Below are positions 57,195 to 64,000 of a stretch of 64,000 nt of DNA, one piece after another; within the stretch, counting starts at the first letter, position 1; every line of letters begins with the position of its first letter. The stretch lies in assembly GCA_964017195.1 (NCBI GenBank), contig OZ024897.1, positions 6,018,360 to 6,082,359 on the forward strand, given 5' to 3'. Made by a program: the position numbers and the translations under genes. The notes under the pieces are model-generated. The model saw nothing but the letters and a program-made list of their open reading frames with translations, was not told where the DNA came from and searched no databases. This stretch comes from Siderastrea radians (taxonomy: Eukaryota; Cnidaria; Anthozoa; Scleractinia; Rhizangiidae).

Positions 57195-57957
57195 CTGCAA
57201 AGAAAGAGAAGTGATCAGAAAGGGTAGATTCCTTTCTTCCCGTCACGCAACACAGCAATGCGTGACAGTATCGACGCTGGATGGGAAACTGGACTCTAGT
57301 ACCCAGTCTCAGAAAAAGTTCCGTTCCTTGTCCGCCATGTTTGTTTTCCCAAGAAGCTGTTGTTGATAGCTGCAGGGACTTGCAAGACAATGATGACAAG
57401 ATGACAAACTCTTTGAGGAAGCATGGAAAATGCAGCAGCAGGTTTTGATGACAGTGGCAGAGGTAGTGCAAGACAAGGGACCTCCGTTCTTCATAGCGGA
57501 CATCGTGCAAATAGGGTGAGTGGTTGTTAAGGTTTCAGGAATTTGTGTAGCAGAAGTGTCACACCAGCAACCCAATGGGTGAATTGTGGAAAATTGTAAA
57601 AAGCAGCAAAGTAGCAGGGTGAACTTTTTTTAGGAAAAAGCAAAAAATCTCTTCTGGCAAATATTATTATCTCAAAACAGGAGTCTGTAAGCGAGAAGAA
57701 AAAAATGGCGCATATTTTTATGTGACCTGATGCATGCAAACATAAGAGGAATAATGAGAAGAATCCAATTCAGCCTTAAGCTTAGAAGTTTATTGAACCC
57801 GAATTGCTGGTGGAGTTTACATAAACTTACGAGTTACTTGGCTGCGTTACCTAACACTACAACCACAAACTACAACAACCACTTGACTACTTGACTACTG
57901 TACTGAAACCTGTGACCAACGAATCTTGCTTTCTTGATGCAATCAAGACAACACTAA
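57195..57957. other. FMO 5' region
   Basis: Should contain FMO 5' UTR sequence and promoter on the minus strand; I could not fix an upstream exon. Open frames that read through the acceptor at 57195 are not supported as coding. Confidence 0.4.
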
Positions 57958-58033
57958 TAAATAAATGTAAAGAAGATCCTCACAGTTATTAATGCAACTT
58001 ATGCAGTTGCGAAAAGAAAGTCTGAAAAAATCA

Positions 58034-58104
58034 GGCTTGCCGCGATTCGAACCCTGACCTCTGCGATACCGGTGCAGCGCTCTAACCAATTGAGCTAACA
58101 AGCC
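58034..58104 (-). tRNA. tRNA-Thr(GGU)-like sequence, degenerate copy
   Basis: Acceptor GGCTTGT/GCAAGCC, D-arm TAGCTCAATTGGTTAGAGC, anticodon loop CCGGTAT and TTCGAAT T-loop. The T-stem has two mismatches (CAGGG against CGCGG) and base 33 is C instead of the universal U. More likely a tRNA-derived repeat than a working tRNA. Confidence 0.5.
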
Positions 58105-58348
58105 AACTGGGAGCTGGTCATTAAATTGGTTCGTAATATACCCGGGACAGATGAAGATGAAATTATGAATATATGAAATTCATATATTTGAACTGCGGAA
58201 TGAAGAAATAAATGTAAAGAAGATCCTCGCAGTTATTACATTTATTTCTTCATTCCGCAGTTCAAATATATGAATTTCATATATTCATAATTTTATCTTC
58301 ATCTTTCCCGGGTATATTACGAACCAATTTAATGACAAGCTCCCAGTT

Positions 58349-58419
58349 GGCTTGTTAGCTCAATTGGTTAGAGCACTGCACCGGTATCGCAGAGGTCAGG
58401 GTTCGAATCCCGGCAAGCC
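58349..58419 (+). tRNA. tRNA-Thr(GGU)-like sequence
   Basis: Same cloverleaf as the inverted copy, with a better T-arm (GGGTTCGAATCCC, one mismatch). The A box and B box (GGTTCGAATCC) are intact, so Pol III transcription is plausible. The anticodon stem ends in an A-C mismatch and base 33 is C, so decoding function is doubtful. Confidence 0.55.
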
Positions 58420-58570
58420 TGATTTTTTCAGACTTTCTTTTCGCAACTGCATAAGTTGCATTAATAACTGCGAGGATCTTCTTTACATTTATTTCTTCAT
58501 TCTGCAGTTCAAATATATGAATTTCATATATTCATAATTTCAACAACACTAATAACTTACAAATGAACAC

Positions 58571-58905
58571 TACCACTCCGGCTGTGCTTCGTTGATGATA
58601 CCTTTACAGCTGTACACAAAGACAAAATCCTCGATTTCCACAAACACCTTAACAGACAAAGTGCTGACGTACAGATTAAAATAAGGAAATCAAGGAAATG
58701 GTAAAATACCTTTTCTAGGCTGCTTAGTTTCCCATGACAATAACAAACTACGGATAACAATTTACAGAAAACTGAGACATGCTGGCAGTCTATTTCACCG
58801 CAATCACAAAGCAACAAGTTTATGGACCTTGATGAGATGAGCACAACTAGTTTGTGACACACCTGACAGTTAAACAGACAAACTCAAGTACTTAGACAAT
58901 GTTTG
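58571..58905 (+). pseudogene. Decayed Penelope-like reverse transcriptase fragment
   Basis: Reads CFVDDTFTAVHKDKILDFHK in one frame and, after frameshifts near 58700, NGKIPFLGCLVSHDNNKL then VCDTPDS in another. These match the palm YVDD and following region of Penelope-type RT. A distinct lineage from the 10.1-kb element (DDTF instead of DDSF). No endonuclease part found. Confidence 0.7.
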
Positions 58906-58909
58906 TAGG

Positions 58910-59467
58910 GATATTTTCTTGGTTAAATGCCAGGCCTTGAATAAATGCCTGGTCCATGAGGCTAAATTTTAAATAAATGCTCCCAGTGTATATTTGAGTT
59001 ACTGGCGTTTATTTAAGGTCTGGTATTTATTTGAAACTGAACCTTTATGTTACTCAATTTTCTCAATGACAATTAGTTATTAACATAGCAATTTTAAAAA
59101 GGTTCATGAACCAATAGAGTATGTCAGACGGATTCATTGCACTAATTTCAACAGAAGGAAGTTGCCGTAATGTATGCTACACGCTACTGGCACCCACTTC
59201 TCCTGCCTTGTTTTGAATTTTATCGACTACAGATGAAATCAGTGACATTTTATTCCTGGTCTAATTATTTTGTACCAAATTTGCTGTAAAGTTATTCTAA
59301 CTTGTAATTATAAATTATGACCAACAAAATTAGGCCACCAAAAAACATGAAAAATACCCCATTTTAATAAACGCCAGGCCCTGAATAAACACTGGGTTCA
59401 AATAAATGCCAGGGCTATGAGGTCTACTTTGAAATTAATGCCCCTGGTATTCAATCGAGAAAATACA
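58910..59467. mobile_element. TIR-like element (AAATGCCAGGCCTTGAATAAA phrases)
   Basis: ATTTTCTTGGTTAAATGCCA at the left and TTCAATCGAGAAAATAC at the right are imperfect inverses. AATAAACGCCAGGCCCTGAA and related phrases recur in both orientations. Confidence 0.55.
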
Positions 59468-59468
59468 G

Positions 59469-59693
59469 TTAAAAAAACCCTCAAGACCCCAATAGTGATC
59501 AGCATCAAATTTCTCCTCGTCATATCAGTGCATTATAAGTGTCATACAAGTCAATAGAATTAAGGAAATGATCACTGAAGATGAATTGTCCTGATTTTTA
59601 AACAAGTTCTCCCAACTACATGTAGTACTCAATAAACTACGTGGAGACCAGTAAGGAGAATTTGCATAATGAAGCTGGGGCTTAAATGGTTAA
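59469..59693. mobile_element. ~205-bp MITE copy
   Basis: The left end is degraded (TTAAAAAAACCCTCAAGACC) and the right end is GGGGCTTAAATGGTTAA. Internal AGTGATCAGCATCAAATTTC is in opposite orientation to the 47.5-kb copy. Confidence 0.75.
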
Positions 59694-59810
59694 TCCTCCT
59701 CTTGGGGTTCTAGGGGCATTTTGTGAACAACAAAAGGGAAGTCTAAGTTTTAATTTCATCACAGTTTTGACCCCAAAACGTAAAAATCCTTATGGTATGG
59801 CCCTTTAAAC

Positions 59811-59954
59811 GGGTTTACCTCGGTGTAAGAACCTGACAAGATTTTCTTTGTTTGTTAGCTTTTGTTTTGCTGTACGGTATTGTTTAAAATGTTTTTGTTT
59901 CCTTTGTTTTACGTCATCCGTGAGTTTCACAGGTTCTTACACCGAGGTAAAGCC
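59811..59954. mobile_element. 144-bp MITE with 8-bp target duplication
   Basis: Ends GGGTTTACCTCGGTGTAAGA/ACCTG and the inverse CAGGTTCTTACACCGAGGTA/AAGCC. CTTTAAAC flanks both sides (59803-59810 and 59955-59962), a perfect 8-bp duplication. Confidence 0.85.
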
Positions 59955-60033
59955 CTTTAAACTGTCATCTGGAAGTGGTGAATCCTAACAAATGACATTG
60001 TCAAGAGTTCTTCGTTTCACTGTATATCAACAG

Positions 60034-63000
60034 AATGATGAGCCATCATCAAATGGAGTTCATGTTACTCCATTATTTGATGTTCCAGGGACAGCAACAT
60101 CAAGGGAAAGTTCACTGTCAAGGTACGGCATAAATGGTATTGAGTAGTGAGATAGTCGGTAAAGTGGACAATTGTTATACTGGATGGTCTGATTTCTCTC
60201 CATGAAGAGCGAATTTTGTTTCCAGGATAATTATGATGTTATTATTGAGTATGTTTTCGGTAAGAGTTTTGTTGACTGTTTAAAAAGGGCTCTTCGTGTT
60301 TATTAAGTTAGTTTACAGTGAAATGTAAGTAAAACTTAGCTGTCGGTAATCTGTCAGTCATCTTTCAGTAGATTGTCGGCCGACAGTTGACCGACAGTCG
60401 GTGGAGGGGTGCTCTTTTTTTACAATTACCAGGGAGTCTAGAGAAGGTCATTTTCTTACTCTTTGTTAGCAATCCATACAGGACTGTACAGTTTGTATGT
60501 TTTGTTGAGTTTCCCATGGGTTTTATTAACCCCATGCCTATGAAAGCCAAATACGTACCCTACCAACTGGTGGCCATTATGAATTTTTTTTAATGCAATA
60601 AACTTTATTGACTGCCCCACAACAGTACATTACATCACCATATTACATTACAAAAACACATACTAAACTAAAGTAAACTACATGGTACACTAACTACCCA
60701 AATCATTACAACTGCTGTACTAACAATTCAGCCCAAAAAAAGAAAAAGTAGAACTGGAGAATTCGTAATAGCTGAAGATGAAGCTGAAGCTGAAGCCAAG
60801 TAGATGTCAGTAGATTTAAAATTCTCACAACACGCTAATAAAAAGAAACATTATGACTTTTTAGGGAGCTGTGAAAGTTTTAATCTATTGACATCCACTT
60901 TGAATAAAGAAAGAAACAAGAAAGTGATCACCAAGGAGAAGATATTCTCCTCACTATATCCATAAGAAATGTATGGATAACAGTAAGGAGAATATGCATT
61001 CATATCAGGGCTTTAAAGGTTAAAAGTTAGTGCCAGACCTTCCTCAATGACTGGAACATTAAGTCAAAACTACATTGCAGTCTTGGAACTGACCTCAAGG
61101 CACTATTGGGGCAAAAGAGTCAACTGACAGGAGGAATTTTTTTCAGGAGTACTTTGACGCTACCCAGATCAGCTGGCAAAGGAAGGGATGCCATAATTGA
61201 TGAATACTTAGATGAAACAGGCTTGATAAAAGTAATAGAAACCTGGATGAAACTGCTGAGTCATGAAGGAGAATTGCCATACAACCCATATCCTCATCTG
61301 GTGTGGCAGTCAAGGCAACATGGAGAGAGGTACCTGTACAACAAAATGCTATACGTGATGAATTAACTGTTGTCCACCCTCACGGACAGTGGGGGCGCAG
61401 TGGTGTAGTGGTTAGCGCGGTGGACTTCAGATCTGAAGGTTGGTGGTTTGACGCCCAGTCCCTGCCATCGTGTTGTTTCCTTACACAAGATACTTTGCCC
61501 CACATTGTCTCTCTCAACCCAGGTGTATAAATGGGTAACGGCGACATACTGCTGGGGGGTAACCCTACGATGGACTAGGGGAGAGTAGCAATACTCTCAG
61601 TTGCTTCATGCTACGGTAACTGGGATAACCTCTGGCCGTGTGGGTCTCCTTGGCCCGAGTGCGACTTTACCCACCACGGAAAAACAGTGAAGTTACAGGA
61701 AGCCAAAACCGCACCATTTCTTTACTTTCCTGGCAAGGATGTGCCCAATTTGGTTTTAAGTCGAAAAAGATCCACTTTGGTGAATTTCCAGAAAAGTCGC
61801 ACATTTCCTCAGCAAGCGAATACCGCACCATGTGTGTAGATGTGTGACTAATTTCAACTGCTTATTAAAATAAGCAAATTGGCGTTGGTTTTCATGTGTG
61901 ACTAATTTCAACTGCTTATGCAATAAATATGTTATTTGTGTCAGCTTTCAAAACATCGTCTTGTAGACGTGCTCCAAGTCAACCTCTTCAATTGATTTTA
62001 ATTTGCCCTGTGTTTTGCAAGTAAAGCGAGCAAGGCGAGCTTCAATGAGGTGGCAAAGCCGCTGAACAAGCGATGACCTACCTGAAAAAAATTAAAGGAC
62101 ATGGGAAAATCTAATCATGTTGTTGAGTGGTGAATTGTTCACGGTACCAGCTAGTTTTTGTTATAACCTTAGATTGGTATGACTCAGACCAGTAAAAACT
62201 CAGCATTTACGTGACACCAGATAGTGTGGAAAATGCGTGATAATTATACCTATGAAACCAGTGTGAATTTAGATTCATTTGGCATGAGTTCAGATTTGTT
62301 CCCTTTGTTTCTGAAAACATGAGGCCAGTTTGAAAATTCATCGTCAAAGGTTAAATCTCAGACCAGTATCACTCAGTCCCCAATTTCTTGAGAAAATAAA
62401 CAACCTCAAACTCAAACCATTCTTACTCATTCTTGACAGGTTGTTCTCAGAATGAGTCCACCGGTGCTGAAATGAAGCTTTGAACTTGTCTCTGCTCATG
62501 CAAACTGAGTTTGTACTGGTTTGAGTTCATTGTAGTCTCATATTGTAACCACCAGGTTTAGTTAGTCAAATAAAAAGAACACTCTGTTGTTCCAAAATGG
62601 TCAACAACATAGTCATGGGCAGGGTTTTCAATAAGGGCCGTCAGCCAGCGATACTCGTCGACTATTTCACGTGAACTCGCCACCTATGTGATTGAGAAAT
62701 TACCTCATATTCTACGATTCATATGAGAAACATTCGTCACAAAACATGAGCCTTGGATTGGCCAAGATTTATTCATGAAAAATAAAAGAATCTTGCCTGA
62801 ATTCTGAGTAATTTCAGCGGCAATTTGTGTTTCCTGTTCTATTCAAATACCTTAATTCTTACTCCTGAATGTAGAAAATGCTTTCAAAGAGGCCCAAATT
62901 TTCAAAATTTTCCGAGGGAGCATACCCCCCGACCCCACTAGAATCTCGTGCCTTTGGTATGAGTAGTTCATTCTCTGCCTAGTCCTAAAATTTTGCCACC

Positions 63001-63783
63001 TACTCAGATTCCTATTGAAAAGCCTGCATGGGGAGATTGAATTCTAGGATTTCATTTCCAAGTTGTTTAATTATGATTGAACCTCTTTAATTTGCATCTG
63101 TTGGAAATAATCTCGTTTGTATGACTATTAATTTTAAATTGTTGTTGGTAGGTTTTACATGTTTGGAGAGGATAGTGGAACAATTCAGGAGAAAATAGGT
63201 AATATGCTGAATAATGAAATAGGCCGTTGGCTCTAAAGTTAATGGATATGTACATGTACCATAAAATTTTGAATGCTGAATACCAGTCCCTGCTTCACTA
63301 ATAAAAATAAACAAACACCCTTCCACTAATAACCTCCCCCTCCCTTTAAAAAAAAAAGATAAGTCCTTAAATTAATCAAAGCACTTAATGCACACACAGG
63401 TGTCAATTCTGAGATTTAAAATTCCCTCCACTCTGATGATGACTTCCCCACGGGCTGTCAAAACGTCAGTCAGTGTCATGATCACAAACAGTTCTTCTCC
63501 AGACTACACTCACCTGGACGATCTTACTTCACCGACTTTTACATGTATATATAATAACCTTGTTTATTCAGTAAACGTTGATTTGAAATCCTCATCATCT
63601 CTCCTCACAGAAAGCCAAGTTTTCAGTGTTGGTGGTCATGCATCTCGCACTCGGGACAGTCCTGCCCGCTGGGGCATAGAAACAATAGTTCGTGCTGTCA
63701 GTCCTGAGGCACTTACAGGGTATGACTGGCTGTTATCAAACATGATCTCTGATGTGTCGACAGATGACTCTGAAGATTATTCA
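60034..63783 (+). CDS. Unrecognised multi-exon gene, internal part (three exons)
   Basis: Product not recognised. Exons: 60034-60122 (NDEPSSNGVHVTPLFDV), 61147-61329 (LTLPRSAGKGRDAIIDEYLD and LIKVIETWMKLLSHEGELPY) and 63611-63783 (RDSPARWGIETIVRAVSPEA and TGYDWLLSNMISDVSTD). All have AG before and GT after. Exons 1 and 2 join in phase. Exon 2 ends in phase 2 but exon 3 must be entered in phase 1, so a further exon of 3n+2 bases is missing between them. The gene continues beyond 64000 and probably starts left of 60034. The helical, charged segments look like part of a large intracellular protein; no domain was identified. Confidence 0.55.
60923..61022. mobile_element. ~205-bp MITE, right half only
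   Basis: TATGGATAACAGTAAGGAGA and CATATCAGGGCTTTAAAGG match the right half of the family; the left half is missing. Confidence 0.6.
61391..61672 (+). mobile_element. tRNA-derived SINE
   Basis: The head has an A box in TGGTGTAGTGGTTAGCGCGG and a B box GGTTTGACGCC, the internal promoter of a tRNA gene. The body has GTGTATAAATGGGTAAC and a tail without poly-A. It lies in an intron of the 60-kb gene, 61 bases after an exon. Confidence 0.8.
61841..61919. repeat. 25-bp direct repeat
   Basis: TGTGTGACTAATTTCAACTG/CTTAT occurs at 61841 and 61895, separated by a segment with a small GCTTATT/AATAAGC hairpin. Confidence 0.8.
61920..63400. other. Intron sequence of the 60-kb gene, no exon placed
   Basis: The missing exon should lie somewhere between 61330 and 63610. 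I found no candidate with both the right phases and a convincing sequence. Confidence 0.4.
63416..63540 (+). repeat. Copy of the 786-bp foldback arm (CGTCAGTCA family)
   Basis: GATGATGACTTCCCCACGGG, TCAAAACGTCAGTCAGTGTC and CAGACTACACTCACCTGGAC align with the foldback arm at 44540-44620. It lies about 70 bases before the exon at 63611. Confidence 0.7.
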
Positions 63784-63970
63784 GTGAGTTTTTTAAATTT
63801 ACAGTAAAAAGCAACATTTTCGTAATGATTTAAGGTAGAAAGTGAATATTGCTATAATTTGAGAGGCTGAGTAGGATATTCCTTCCTGTTACTTGCTCTA
63901 GTACTCTGGTTGTTTATTATGCAAATCTATGAATGCTTCTTAGAAGAAATATATGCAAATGTTAATATTG

Positions 63971-63984
63971 TGGGGGGGGGGGGT
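63971..63984 (+). repeat. Poly-G tract
   Basis: About 13 G in a row near the right edge. Confidence 0.85.
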
Positions 63985-64000
63985 GGTATAGTGTGGCTTT

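Larger units (their letters stand above)
57959..58543. repeat. Head-to-head pair of tRNA-containing repeat units
   Basis: A ~535-bp inverted repeat centred near 58226. Each arm holds a tRNA-like gene followed by CTGATTTTTTCAGACTTTCT and GCAACTGCATAAGTTGCATT. The segment GCAGTTCAAATATATGAA...ATTTCATATATTCATAATTT occurs both before (58258) and after (58504) the right tRNA, with a spacing of about 246 bp, so the unit probably also exists as a tandem repeat elsewhere. Confidence 0.85.

Noticed and set aside
57187..57510. N-terminal extension of the FMO frame upstream of 57186
   Set aside because: A clear acceptor (TTTCTTTGCAG) lies at 57195 and the upstream residues do not resemble FMO; FAD-binding fold begins right after the chosen ATG.
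1..64000. CRISPR arrays, bacterial operons, riboswitches or phage
   Set aside because: Gene structure is spliced and eukaryotic; the direct repeats seen are satellites, MITEs and microsatellites without spacer organisation.

Overview
The window is nuclear DNA of an intron-rich animal. It has GT-AG introns, U-rich acceptors, many foldback DNA transposons, Penelope-like retroelements, tRNA-derived SINEs and AAT/AATC microsatellites. The split genes and the repeat repertoire suggest a cnidarian, most likely an anthozoan such as a stony coral. That placement is inference; no species marker was available. || Layout. (1) 802-3868, minus strand: the 3' part of an unrecognised five-exon gene, with all splice phases consistent and a stop codon. 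(2) 3.9-13.1 kb: repeat-rich intergenic DNA. It holds a TIR element near 5.5 kb, a 1269-bp DNA transposon at 6480-7748 with a perfect 7-bp target duplication and a small acidic ORF, a (GACT)n tract, and a Penelope-like element fragment (RT end plus GIY-YIG endonuclease) at 10.1-11.2 kb. (3) 13270-48212, plus strand: a complete 26-exon MED13 gene predicted to encode 2124 aa, the Mediator kinase-module subunit. It has a CCAAT/CRE/YY1-like promoter, a 7-codon uORF and an 11.9-kb first intron. (4) 48.2-53.7 kb: 3' flank with MITEs and 106-bp repeats. (5) 53903-57186, minus strand: a three-coding-exon flavin-containing monooxygenase (537 aa) with a C-terminal membrane anchor. (6) 57.9-58.9 kb: two head-to-head tRNA-like repeat units and a decayed Penelope RT. 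(7) 60034-63783, plus strand: three exons of an unrecognised protein, running off the right edge, with a tRNA-derived SINE in one intron. || The genes do not form a functional unit. MED13 is a transcription regulator, FMO an endoplasmic-reticulum oxidase, and the other two are unassigned. The most distinctive part is the mobile DNA: at least eight copies of a ~205-bp TIR MITE, a 106-bp tandem/dispersed repeat, several near-perfect foldbacks up to 786 bp, a perfect 42-bp-arm palindrome, and nested insertions whose empty sites can be reconstructed.
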